Shown here piece by piece: positions 1-9,500 of a DNA stretch of 64,000 bases. The position numbers and the translations under genes are program-made. Under the pieces are notes generated by a model, which had not been told where the DNA came from, searched no databases, and saw only the letters and a list, made by a program, of their open reading frames with translations. The DNA is from WGAL01 sp964570865 (GTDB lineage Bacteria > Bacteroidota > Ignavibacteria > Ignavibacteriales > Melioribacteraceae). Positions within the stretch are counted from its first letter, which is position 1. Every line of letters begins with the position of its first letter. The stretch lies in NCBI GenBank assembly GCA_964570865.1, contig CAZMZM010000004.1, positions 1-64,000 on the forward strand. Reading direction: 5' to 3'.

Positions 1-348
1 AATTAGGAGATATGAAAAAATAATAATACTCGGGAAAACACTAATTAAAAGGTAAACAATTTTTTTAAAACCGAATGCGGGATTATAAGAATTAGAGAGA
101 CTCACTAAGCTAATAAGTAAAAACAATGCTATCGCAATTAATGGATTCTTAATCTTTTTTAGAAAAACCTTAAATTTGATTACATTATTTATTTTAATAT
201 CCAGAAATGCAAAGATCGCGATTATGAAAGTAAATATTCCTTTAAGGTAAAAGGAATGAGTTTTGTAACTTGAAATTTCAGAAACGAATATATTTAAAAT
301 AAATACTACGGATATAATTAGGTAAACTATTTTCCCTTTCGTTTGCAT
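1..348 (-). CDS. Partial membrane protein, O-antigen ligase/polymerase-like N-terminus
   Basis: The reverse strand is open from ATG at 348 to the window edge (116 codons, no stop), so the gene is truncated at its 3' end. The translation has three or four hydrophobic stretches: residues about 7-22, 37-48, 73-84 and 99-116. Between the last two lies a short polar segment reading SLSNSYNPAFGFKK, with an Asn/Pro/Phe-Gly pattern like the first periplasmic turn of O-antigen ligase/polymerase (WaaL/Wzy) proteins. Such proteins join or extend surface polysaccharide in the inner membrane. The function is inferred from this layout alone; any polytopic membrane protein would also fit. Confidence 0.5.
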   Translation of the reverse strand, partial: MQTKGKIVYLIISVVFILNIFVSEISSYKTHSFYLKGIFTFIIAIFAFLDIKINNVIKFKVFLKKIKNPLIAIALFLLISLVSLSNSYNPAFGFKKIVYLLISVFPSIIIFSYLLI

Positions 349-607
349 AATAACAATATTCTTAGGATTAAAAAACAAAATATAATGAAATAAATTAATT
401 GTTTTTATTTTTTCATACAATAGTGGCGGACAAGTTCAAAAACGAATATTATCTGATTTTTACAATATCCCAAAGATATTACTGGCAAATCCGATTTTTG
501 AAGATAAACAATTATTATCAGTAATAACCGTCAATCCAATTTATAATTGTAATAGAATCTCTTTTTAAGTATTTTTATAAGTTATCATAAAATAATTGGG
601 GAAAGTT
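349..607. other. Divergent intergenic region
   Basis: AT-rich spacer of about 260 bases between the leftward membrane-protein gene and the rightward small gene at 608. It should hold promoters for both directions. I see no open frame, RNA gene or strong hairpin in it. Confidence 0.5.
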
Positions 608-844
608 ATGAAAATTGATTGGGAAAAATTTATCGATAGAAATATTAATGTTACAATGAATGAGAATTACGGAGTTGTTTACAGTCCTAAAAAGGATGAT
701 CCGCCGATTTCCGAAATCGTTTTTAAAACGGGAAAACTCGTTGAATCTTTTGATGAAGGCTTGATGCTGGAATCTATTCGCGATAATAAAATCGTAAATG
801 TTTTCGTCCCTTTTACTTCAATCAAATGTGTGGAAATTTATTAG
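608..844 (+). CDS. Small conserved hypothetical protein (78 aa)
   Basis: Not recognised. The frame can begin at TTG 596, but ATG 608 is preferred because a GGGGAAAG ribosome-binding site lies directly before it. The product is soluble, without signal peptide or membrane segment, and mixes charged and beta-prone stretches (GVVYSPKK, VNVFVPFTSIKCVEIY), suggesting a small beta-rich fold. Only 3 bases separate it from the Gfo/Idh/MocA gene, so the two are probably co-transcribed. No function can be given. Confidence 0.6.
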   Translation: MKIDWEKFIDRNINVTMNENYGVVYSPKKDDPPISEIVFKTGKLVESFDEGLMLESIRDNKIVNVFVPFTSIKCVEIY

Positions 845-847
845 TAT

Positions 848-1852
848 ATGGAAAATCTTAATATTGGAATTATCGGAACAGGGTATCTCGGTAAGCTTCA
901 TTCCAAATTGTTAGTGGATGCCGAGAGAGCTGATTTTATAGGGGTTTATGATTCGGATGAAGTCGAAGCGCAGAAAGTAGCTGATTCGTTTGGTGTTGAA
1001 AGGTTTGAGAATTCGGAGAAGTTGTTTGATTTTGTTGATGCCGTAATAATTGTAACTCCGACTCCTACGCATTATCAAATAGCAAAAGAAGCTTTGCTGA
1101 AAGGGAAGCATGTTTTTATCGAGAAGCCGATAACCGTTGAAGTTTCCGAAGCCGAGGAACTGGTTGAAATTGCCAAAGAGAAAAACTTAAAAATTCAGGT
1201 CGGTCATATCGAAAGGTTTAATCCGGCGCTTCTCTCTTTGGAAAAATATAACCTTGAGCCGATGTTTATGCAAACGGACAGATTGGCGCAATTTAATCCG
1301 CGAGGAAGTGATGTTGCGGTGGTTCTTGACCTTATGATTCACGACATCGATATTATTTTAAGTTTAATTAAAAGTAAGGTGAAGCGGATTAATGCAAGCG
1401 GCGTGGCTGTTGTTTCCGATAATATTGATATTGCCAATGCCCGGATAGAATTTGAAAACGGAGCGGTTGCTAACGTAACGGCAAGCAGAATTTCACAGAA
1501 AAAGATGAGGAAGATGCGAATGTTTCAGCGGGATGCCTATCTTTCGTTGGATTTTACTTCGGGTACGGCGGAAGTTTATCGTTTGTTGAAGCCGATGGAA
1601 GATAAACCGCAGAAGTTTTTCCCGCTCGGTGAAATGGGTATCGGAGAGAAGAAACGATTGGTGGTTTTTGAACAGCCGGAAATAATGAAAGTGAATGCGA
1701 TGAAATATGAACAGCAGTTGTTTATCGATTCGATCTTGGATGATAAACGTCCGGTGGTAAATGGTGAAGACGGACTGCGTGCATTAAAGATTGCCGGAAT
1801 GATTATAGAGAAGATAAATGACAATAAATTATTGAAAACTTTATCGGTTTGA
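848..1852 (+). CDS. Gfo/Idh/MocA family NAD(P)-dependent oxidoreductase
   Basis: 334 residues, the usual length of the family. An N-terminal Rossmann fold carries the dinucleotide motif GTGYLGKLH (about residues 10-18), and the hallmark EKPITV lies near residue 98, supplying the catalytic Lys. The C-terminal half is the alpha/beta substrate domain with HDIDIILSL. These enzymes oxidise or reduce a sugar hydroxyl, often on a nucleotide sugar. Downstream lie an envelope lipoprotein, a sugar kinase and LptD, so a role in LPS sugar chemistry, for example a GnnA-like UDP-GlcNAc 3-dehydrogenase, is possible but inferred; no partner aminotransferase is in view. The next gene starts 3 bases after the stop. 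Confidence 0.85.
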   Translation: MENLNIGIIGTGYLGKLHSKLLVDAERADFIGVYDSDEVEAQKVADSFGVERFENSEKLFDFVDAVIIVTPTPTHYQIAKEALLKGKHVFIEKPITVEVSEAEELVEIAKEKNLKIQVGHIERFNPALLSLEKYNLEPMFMQTDRLAQFNPRGSDVAVVLDLMIHDIDIILSLIKSKVKRINASGVAVVSDNIDIANARIEFENGAVANVTASRISQKKMRKMRMFQRDAYLSLDFTSGTAEVYRLLKPMEDKPQKFFPLGEMGIGEKKRLVVFEQPEIMKVNAMKYEQQLFIDSILDDKRPVVNGEDGLRALKIAGMIIEKINDNKLLKTLSV

Positions 1853-1855
1853 TAA

Positions 1856-2458
1856 ATGAAAAGAAAAGCCTTAATTGTTATATTATTTGTCGGTGTTTTA
1901 CTCGGCGGATGTTCGCTCTATAAAACTGCGGTAAACTTGACCCGCTTGCAGTTTAAATTGGGCAAAGTAAGCAACTTCAGATTAACGGGGATTGATATTT
2001 CCGATAAATCACGTCTTTCGGATATCGGGGCTGTCGATGTGATGCGGTTGAGCAGTGCTTTATTAAATAAAAATATGCCTGTTTCGTTTATATTAAATGT
2101 TGAGGCAAAAAATCCTAACGATGCAAAAGGGTACGGTGCCACTGATATTTACATCAAAAGATTTCCGTGGAAACTGCTGATTAATAATAAAGAAACGGCT
2201 CACGGCGATATTCAAACGCCGTTTAAAGTCCCCGGCGCCGGAGGCTTTACGACAATTCCTATTCGGGTGGAATTTAATTTGCTGAAGTTTTTTCATGACA
2301 ACTCCCTTAACGATGTGGCTGACTTGGTCTTTGCAATCGGAGGGAAAAAGGGAAGCAGCTCAAATCTTAAATTAATTGCAGAACCTTTGCTCGCAACGTC
2401 TTTAGGCGATATTCAATATCCCGAGCCGATAACAATTATTAATAAAAATTTTAAGTGA
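1856..2458 (+). CDS. LEA type 2 family lipoprotein
   Basis: 200 residues with an N-terminal lipoprotein signal: KRKA, a hydrophobic core and the lipobox LLGGC, placing the lipidated Cys near residue 19. The mature part looks like the LEA14/WHy fold (residues about 40-180): a beta-rich domain with FILNVEAKNPN and a later strand-rich half typical of LEA_2. In Bacteroidota-type genomes such lipoproteins are common and mostly uncharacterised; they are thought to act in the periplasm or at the outer membrane. It sits between a dehydrogenase and a ROK kinase, two genes before lptD. A direct link to LPS transport is speculation. Confidence 0.75.
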   Translation: MKRKALIVILFVGVLLGGCSLYKTAVNLTRLQFKLGKVSNFRLTGIDISDKSRLSDIGAVDVMRLSSALLNKNMPVSFILNVEAKNPNDAKGYGATDIYIKRFPWKLLINNKETAHGDIQTPFKVPGAGGFTTIPIRVEFNLLKFFHDNSLNDVADLVFAIGGKKGSSSNLKLIAEPLLATSLGDIQYPEPITIINKNFK

Positions 2459-2464
2459 GATAAT

Positions 2465-3412
2465 ATGAAACAGAGTGTTGGAGTTGATTTAGGCGGAACA
2501 AATATCAAAGCCGGTTTGGTTGATGAAAACGGTAAAATAGTTTTTAAAACATCCGTACCGACAGAAACCAATCTGGGTTACAAGCATGTTATTAAACAAA
2601 TTAAAAAAGCGGTCGCAATTGTTCTGGCTGAAAGTTCGGACGTAACAGGCATTGGAATCGGAGCTCCGGGAATTGTGTCCGTTGAAGCCGGTACCGTTAA
2701 ATCGCCTCCGAATATACCGGGATGGAAAAAAGTGAATCTTTCTAAAATTCTTTATGATGAGTTCGGGAAGAAAGTTTTTGTCGAAAATGATGCAAATGCC
2801 GCTGCAATCGGGGAATCAATTTTCGGCGTGGGTAGATCGATTAAAACGTTTATGATGATAACGCTTGGTACCGGAGTAGGCGGGGGAATAATTTATAACG
2901 GAAAACTGTTTCGCGGCGAAACGGGAGGCGCAGGTGAAATAGGACACGTAACCATTAATTATAAAGGACGAAAATGTAATTGCGGTTCCTACGGCTGCAT
3001 TGAAACTTACGTGGGAAATCGGAAAATAACCGAGAAAGTAAGAGGTGAGATTAAGAAACATCCCGATTCAAAAGTTATTGAACTTGCCGGAGAAAACCTT
3101 TCGGCTCTTTCACCCGAGACTTTATACGAAGCGGCCAAGTCCGGAGATGCTTACGCAATAAAAGCTATTTCGGATGTTGCCGTAATGCTGGGCGCTGCTT
3201 TGGCCTCGGCTGTTAACTTGCTCGATATTTCAACAATTGTGCTGGGCGGAGGGGTTTCCGGATTCGGCAACTACCTTCTTGTTCCACTTAAAGCCGCACT
3301 TAAAGAAAGAGTTTTGGCACCGAACAGACCTCGGATAAAGGTGAAACTTTCGAAATTAAAAAATGATGCCGGCGTCAAAGGAGCTTCCTCTCTGGCGTTT
3401 TATTATTCTTGA
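2465..3412 (+). CDS. ROK family sugar kinase (glucokinase-like)
   Basis: 315 residues. The ATP-binding phosphate-1 motif DLGGTNIKAG is near residue 8. The sugar-binding GEIGHVTI (ExGH) lies near residue 157 and is followed by the ROK zinc signature CNCGSYGCIE, with the three Cys that bind zinc. The later LGGGVSGFG is the adenosine motif. The enzyme phosphorylates glucose, N-acetylglucosamine or N-acetylmannosamine in the cytoplasm; glucokinase is the commonest activity in this length class. No helix-turn-helix domain is present, so it is a kinase rather than a ROK repressor. It is spaced 6 bases from the lipoprotein gene and belongs to the same operon. Confidence 0.88.
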   Translation: MKQSVGVDLGGTNIKAGLVDENGKIVFKTSVPTETNLGYKHVIKQIKKAVAIVLAESSDVTGIGIGAPGIVSVEAGTVKSPPNIPGWKKVNLSKILYDEFGKKVFVENDANAAAIGESIFGVGRSIKTFMMITLGTGVGGGIIYNGKLFRGETGGAGEIGHVTINYKGRKCNCGSYGCIETYVGNRKITEKVRGEIKKHPDSKVIELAGENLSALSPETLYEAAKSGDAYAIKAISDVAVMLGAALASAVNLLDISTIVLGGGVSGFGNYLLVPLKAALKERVLAPNRPRIKVKLSKLKNDAGVKGASSLAFYYS

Positions 3413-3444
3413 TATGATTTTGTTAATGGAAATCAGTTCTCCCG

Positions 3445-6045
3445 ATGAATAGTCATTTGTTTAAAATATATTTTTTTTTACTAATACTCTTAATCAATTC
3501 ATCTCGGGGAGCTTCTTATAATTTTTCAGATACGTTAAAAACTCAATCCGCAATTACCTCTTTCATATCGGATTCCACAATTGCCGTTGATTCGCTTTCC
3601 GATAATGATTCGCTGAAATCTAAAAAAAAAGATGAGCTTAAAGCTGTAGTTTATGCTTCGGCGGGAGACTCTTTAATCTTTGATGTTAACTCGAAGAAGA
3701 TGTTCCTTTACGGAAAGGGTGAAATAAAGTATGAAAAAACCGATTTGCAATCGGGATTTGTCGAGTTAAATTTTACTTCGAGTGAACTTAAGGCTAAGGG
3801 GATTGAAAGGGTTGATTCACTCGGTAAAAAAATAATCGGGGAAACACCAATCCTTTCCGATAACGGGGAGCAGTACAAAGGAAGCAAGTTAACTTATAAT
3901 TTTAAAACCAAACAAGGCATAATTTCGCTGGCGGAAAATCAGCAGGGAGATAAAATTTTTCGTGGTAATAAAGTAAGGAAAGTTTCGAAAAATATATTTT
4001 TTGTTAAAGACGGAGTTTTTACCACTTGCAAAGGTAATCCTCCCGTAACTTACTTTACAGCCAAGCAGATGAAAATAATCCAAAAAGATAAGATTATTGC
4101 TAAATGGATTTTTATGTGGATTGCCGGGGTCCCGATTCCGATACCTGTTCCGTTTGCGGTATTTCCGCTTAACAGAGGAAGGCATTCCGGACTAATATTA
4201 CCAAGCTACGGAGAGGATGCCGCAAGAGGATTTTATTTGCGCGGTCTCGGATATTACTTTGCAATAAGTGATTATATCGATTTATCTCTTGTCGGAGATT
4301 ACTATTTCAAAGGCGGCTGGGGTGCGCGGTCACGGTTTAGGTATAAAAAAAGGTATTTTTACAACGGTGAGGTAAATCTCGGATATTCCTATGTTGCGGT
4401 AGATAACCCGGGCGAGCCGAATTACACGAGACGAACAGATTGGAATCTTTCCGTGAGGCATTCGCAGGCATTTAGTCCTACGGCTAAGTTGAGCGTGAAT
4501 GTTAAATATTACACCTCTGATTATCTCTCTAACAACTCGGTAAATTACGATAAACTCTATCAGCAGAATGTAATCTCAAATGCAACTTTCTCCAAAAGAT
4601 GGGATAGCGGAACAAGTTTAACTTTGAATTATTACAGAAGCCAGAATCTGAAGTCGGGCGATATTACGGAAAAACTCCCTGATGTTTCATTGAACCTTCC
4701 GATTATTTATCCTTTCCGAAGCAAACTCGGTTCATCCGGAAAAATGAAATGGTACGAAAAAATCGGTTTTAAGTATAACGGTACTTTAAGAAATCAGCAT
4801 TCAATCAAGAGCGGGGAAGAGAAGTGGAAATCCGGATTGCAGCACAGTGTAGGGATAAATACTTCGACTAAAATCGGGTATATAAATTTTTCTCCAAGTT
4901 TTAATTACAAAGAAAAGTGGTACGATCATCATATCGAATATAGAAATTTCCCCGGTTACACTTTGGATGCGGATAGTAATTCGGTGCCGGTTGACAGTGT
5001 AGTTTCAGGCAGAGTAAAATCGTACGATTTTGTCAGAACTTTTAATCTCTCTTTCTCGGCTTCAACAAAAATTTACGGAATGGCTAACATCAATGCGTTC
5101 GGCATCGGTGCTTTCAGACATACTTTTATCCCATCGGTTTCATATACGTATCAGCCCGATTTTTCAACGGACAAATATCCCTACTACGGCGAATATCGGA
5201 AAGTTGACGGAACTATTGTAAGATACGACAAGTATTCGTCCGAGTTGTTCGGCGGCGTAAGTTCCAACGAAAGTCAAAGCATGAACTTTAGTTTAAATAA
5301 TGTTTATGAAATTAAAACTCTTAAAGACCGGCGAGATACAACATCAACTTCAAAAAAAATTAGGCTGCTTAATTGGTCTGTCGGTTCGAGATATAATTTT
5401 TCTGCCGACAGCCTTAATCTTTCCGATATGCGATTGAGTTACAGAACAAATATCGGAAATTATCTTTCATTCAGCGGTTCGTCATCTTACACATTTTATG
5501 ATTACAACGGCTCTCGAAAAATCAATAAGTTTTTGGCTGCCGAAAATAAGGGACTGATGCGCATTACGGGGACTTCGTTCAGCATTAATTCTCAAATATC
5601 CGGTGATAAAATCAAAGCGCTTACAACATCGCACGACAGTTCGGACATCGAAAATAAAATTAGAAGAAAACGGAATTTGTCCGATCAGTTTTCAATTGAC
5701 GAAACGGATAACTCTATTCCGTGGAGTTTGGATTTTACTTACAACTATCGTTTCACAAAACCGACTCCGCTTACCGGTGTGGTTCATTCCTCAATTGCCG
5801 CCGGATTAAGTTTTAATTTGACGAAAGGATGGAAGTTTACGTTTCGCTCGAATTATGATTTTGTAACAAAAGAAATCTCAGCTCCGGTTTTTACCGCTTT
5901 TCGTGATATGGGATGCTGGGAAATGTTGTTTACTTGGCATCCGATTGGCGTTTACAGAGGCTTTAGATTTAATATTCACTTAAAAGCTCCTGAACTTAGA
6001 GATATAAAAATTGAAAAGAGTAAAGACATTTTTTCGGGTAGATGA
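3445..6045 (+). CDS. lptD: LPS-assembly outer-membrane protein LptD
   Basis: 866 residues, long as in Bacteroidota LptD. A signal peptide (about residues 1-22, ending near SSRGA) is followed by an OstA/LptA-like beta-jellyroll region (about 65-190) with DSLIFDVNSKKMFLYG. The rest is a large outer-membrane beta-barrel of alternating aromatic strands, preceded by a proline-rich IPIPVPFAVFP segment characteristic of the family. LptD receives LPS from the periplasmic bridge and inserts it in the outer leaflet. No LptE-like lipoprotein is adjacent except possibly the LEA lipoprotein upstream. Its stop overlaps the next start (ATGA). Confidence 0.88.
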   Translation: MNSHLFKIYFFLLILLINSSRGASYNFSDTLKTQSAITSFISDSTIAVDSLSDNDSLKSKKKDELKAVVYASAGDSLIFDVNSKKMFLYGKGEIKYEKTDLQSGFVELNFTSSELKAKGIERVDSLGKKIIGETPILSDNGEQYKGSKLTYNFKTKQGIISLAENQQGDKIFRGNKVRKVSKNIFFVKDGVFTTCKGNPPVTYFTAKQMKIIQKDKIIAKWIFMWIAGVPIPIPVPFAVFPLNRGRHSGLILPSYGEDAARGFYLRGLGYYFAISDYIDLSLVGDYYFKGGWGARSRFRYKKRYFYNGEVNLGYSYVAVDNPGEPNYTRRTDWNLSVRHSQAFSPTAKLSVNVKYYTSDYLSNNSVNYDKLYQQNVISNATFSKRWDSGTSLTLNYYRSQNLKSGDITEKLPDVSLNLPIIYPFRSKLGSSGKMKWYEKIGFKYNGTLRNQHSIKSGEEKWKSGLQHSVGINTSTKIGYINFSPSFNYKEKWYDHHIEYRNFPGYTLDADSNSVPVDSVVSGRVKSYDFVRTFNLSFSASTKIYGMANINAFGIGAFRHTFIPSVSYTYQPDFSTDKYPYYGEYRKVDGTIVRYDKYSSELFGGVSSNESQSMNFSLNNVYEIKTLKDRRDTTSTSKKIRLLNWSVGSRYNFSADSLNLSDMRLSYRTNIGNYLSFSGSSSYTFYDYNGSRKINKFLAAENKGLMRITGTSFSINSQISGDKIKALTTSHDSSDIENKIRRKRNLSDQFSIDETDNSIPWSLDFTYNYRFTKPTPLTGVVHSSIAAGLSFNLTKGWKFTFRSNYDFVTKEISAPVFTAFRDMGCWEMLFTWHPIGVYRGFRFNIHLKAPELRDIKIEKSKDIFSGR

Positions 6046-6512
6046 TGCTGACTTATTTAATCGATGGAAATAACCTGATGTGGAAAATCCCCGAGTTGAA
6101 GAAATCAGCCGAACTTAATTCGCCTAAGAGCAGGGCGCGATTGGTTTTTATTCTGGATCGTTATTTCGCTCGCAAGAAGGTAAAAGTACGTCTCTTTTTT
6201 GACGGCGCTCCCGGCGATACGGTAAAGAGTTCTAAAATGCGTGTCAGCTATTCATATTCCGAAGCTGCCGATGTGCTGATACGGGAAGAGATAGACCGCT
6301 TAAAAACAAAACACACCGCAGTTGTAATCAGTTCCGATGCTTGGATAAGAGATTATGCGAAAGTAAACGGCTGTAAGGTTATGAAGAGTGAGGAGTTTGT
6401 TAAGGAGATTAAATCGGCGGATGAGAAGGATGAAGAAAAGGAAAGAATCGAAGGAATAGATAATGACGAGATTCTCTTTTTGCTGAGTAATTCCAACCCC
6501 GATGAAAATTAA
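6042..6512 (+). CDS. NYN/PIN-like (YacP-type) predicted nuclease
   Basis: 156 residues. The N-terminus YLIDGNNLMWK carries the first acidic residue of the NYN (PIN-like) ribonuclease fold; FFDGAP, ADVLIREEIDR and VVISSDAWIRDYAK supply the other conserved acidic positions of the DUF901/YacP group. The C-terminal 40 residues are very acidic and probably disordered. Such proteins are predicted RNA-binding or RNA-cleaving enzymes in the cytoplasm. The start overlaps the lptD stop by 3 bases, so translation is coupled. A second Met directly follows the first and could also serve as start. Confidence 0.8.
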   Translation: MMLTYLIDGNNLMWKIPELKKSAELNSPKSRARLVFILDRYFARKKVKVRLFFDGAPGDTVKSSKMRVSYSYSEAADVLIREEIDRLKTKHTAVVISSDAWIRDYAKVNGCKVMKSEEFVKEIKSADEKDEEKERIEGIDNDEILFLLSNSNPDEN

Positions 6513-6513
6513 C

Positions 6514-6552
6514 TAATTACAATGCTAACCTTAGCGGTTAGCACCGTAATTA
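6514..6552. terminator. Hairpin between convergent genes, probable bidirectional terminator
   Basis: Two nested perfect stems: TAATTAC/GTAATTA outside and GCTAACC/GGTTAGC inside, separated by a 3-by-3 internal loop, with a 5-base loop TTAGC. It fills the 47-base gap between two converging genes. There is no long T-run on either side, so its efficiency as an intrinsic terminator is uncertain. Confidence 0.6.
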
Positions 6553-6559
6553 AAATATC

Positions 6560-9500
6560 TTATCTTTCTTCCAATTTCAGCTTAATCAGTTTAAATTCAT
6601 TATTCCGTTTAATCCCTACGGTTATTACATCTCCCGGTTTGCGGGATTTTAGAATATCCGAATAATCGCGTAAATTCAAAACCTGATTGGAATTTACTTT
6701 TACTATTATATCCCCGACTTTTATTCCCGCTTTTGATGCCGGCGAATTCTCAAGCATATCCGAAACTTTAACTCCTTCCCCTGTAAAAGCAAAGTCCGGT
6801 ACGATTCCGGTTTTTACTCTTCTCGTTTTACTCTTGGTTTTCTCTTTTGTGGGAACGGCTTTAGCGACACTTTCGGATAAAGGTTCAACACGATTGGCTA
6901 AGTAATCAATAATCTCCTTCCCGACTGTTGCTACTTTTACTAATCCGTTTTTATCAATCTTTTCGGCAGTGTCTGTCGGCTTATGATAATCTCTATTTGG
7001 TCCGCTGAAAAACTGAACTGCAGGAATACCTTTTTCCAAAAACGCAACTTGATCACTGGCATCGAGTTGCTCCTTAATTAAGTCCGTCGGAATTCCTGTA
7101 ACGTAATCGGTTCCCATAAAAATAAACTTCCATTCCCTCGCACTTCTCCAATTAAGTATCATTATCTTTTTACCGAATAAGCGACCGACCGTATCAAAAT
7201 TTAAATCGGCTATAATATTTTGTGTTTTAATGTTCATTGTCGGATGCTCGACAAAATATTTTGAACCGACCAAACCCGCTTCCTCACCGCTAAAGGCAAT
7301 AAAAATAATAGGACGAGCCGGTTTATAGTTTTTCCCCAAAATCTTTGCTAATTCCAAAATAACTGAAATTCCCGAAGCGTTATCGTCCGCACCGTGATGG
7401 ATTTTGCCTTTGTTTCCTTTGTAGGCGTCAGGCCAACCGAGTCCGAGGTGATCGTAATGGGCGGATACAACCAACGGGGCTTCCGCAAGTTCTTTATTCG
7501 TCCCGGGAATATATCCGATTACGTTGGTTATCTTGAAATTCTTTCCCGTTATTTTTTGATTCCAAGTTTGATAGAATGTTTTGTTATCACCTGCAGGTTG
7601 TAATCCGTATTGTTTAAATTTCTCTTTTATGTAATTTGCCGCTTTCTCCAATTCAGGTGTCCCCAATCCGCGTCCTTTAAGTTCATCCGAACTAAGATAT
7701 GTTATGTGCTTGAACATTCGCTCTGCAGAGAATACCGGAGCCAAGTAGGCTAAAGCTTTTTCCTGCGGGATGTTTACCTTTACTTCGGTAGTTTTATCAA
7801 CTTTATAAGCGAGGGGCGAGTTGATAACCGGCCATTCTCCTTTAAGAATATTGGTCGGTTCGTCCCCTTCAAATCCGAGAAAACTATATTTACCGTAGTG
7901 AGGAAGTTTGCGGATAAGTCCCGCAGTAGCTTTTGGGTTGGAGTTATAACACCATACAATTTCGGCATCCGAGTTATTTGGATTTTTAACCGCAACAACA
8001 AATGAATGATTCTTGTAATCAAAATCTTTTTTGTTGAAGTTAATCGAATCGTTTAGAATATTTGAGCCGTATTTTTTCAGTTGGTTATTAACAACCGATA
8101 CAAATTTATTCTCTTTCCCAAAGAGCCAAACGGTTTTGCTGTTCGGCAGAGTACCGGTTTTATTGTCGTAAATGATTTTGCCCGATTTACCTTTTAACCA
8201 GGCTTCGGCTATTTTTTTATATTCATTGAGATTGTCGGATTTTGAAGGAAGTACACAGATTAAACTATCCGAGCCGAAAGCTTTTGTGAAAGCAGCCGGA
8301 ATTTCATTGGCGTCCAATCTGCGAAAGCAATCAAAGTCCGGGTCGGCAATTAACTCAACCGGTTTACTTTTGGTTGTAAAATTGTAAGTGTTGTACCGGT
8401 TTTTCATCCGAAATTTTTTCATTATGGTTTTATCTTTGGTTACAACGGCAACCGGAACGTCCATAATAAATGGGTTCTCTTTTTGCGTTTGTATTAAATC
8501 AAACGTAACGGAGTATTGACTTTCCCCATTCTTGTTTACTTTTACGTTTGTTAAAGCTAATGTGGGAGCGCCTTTGCGAGTTATCCATTGTTTGAAAAAC
8601 CAACTTAAATCCTTTCCGGTAACATTTTCAAATGACTTTTCAATATCATAAAATGAAGCTTTACGGAATTTATTATTCATATAAAATCTTCTGAAACTTT
8701 TCACGAAGTCATCGTCACCGACTAACTGACGAAGCATGTGCCACATCATTAACGTTTTACCGTAACCGATTGCTTCGCTGGCGCCGTCATAACGGGACAC
8801 AAATTTCGAAGGGGGAAAATCGTTTTTGTCGTTTACGTAATCCGTGAAACGCTGTAATGTTGAACGGCGGTAATCAGCACCTTGTCCCCGTTGTTCCTTG
8901 ATAAGATGGTCGGCCATGTACGCAGTAATACCTTCACACCAGTTCCCCTTTGAAAAATCAACGTAAACGCTGTTGCCCCACCAATTGTGTAAAAGTTCGT
9001 GCGGGTAAGACGAATGGAGTATGAAGGGGAAGCGGATAATTTTTTCGCCGAGCAGAGTAAAGGAAGGCATGCCATAACCGGTTTCCCAAAAGTTTTCCAC
9101 CAATGCAAATTTACCGTACGGATATGGCCCTAACAAGTTACGATCCATCTCCAAATATTGTGCTGTAGTCTCAAGGTACTTATTTGCAAGGGCTTCGTCA
9201 GGTGTACGTAAAAATGCAAACGCCGTAACCGCTCCGACATCCTTTTTATAAACGGTAAACTTTGCGGAAATTAAAAATATCTCTTCCTGAGGAAACTTGC
9301 ATTCCCACTCGGAATAATCATCACCAATGGATTTCCCCTGGCTTACGGTTTTCCAACCTTCGGGTAATTTAGCGGTAAGATTGAAAGTTACAAGTTTGTT
9401 TTTTATTGTTGGCGTCCAATATGTCGAGCCTGCAAGATAAACTCCTTTTGTAGAAATAATACCGGGCGATTGACTAAAACCTCTCTGATAATTTTCATCA

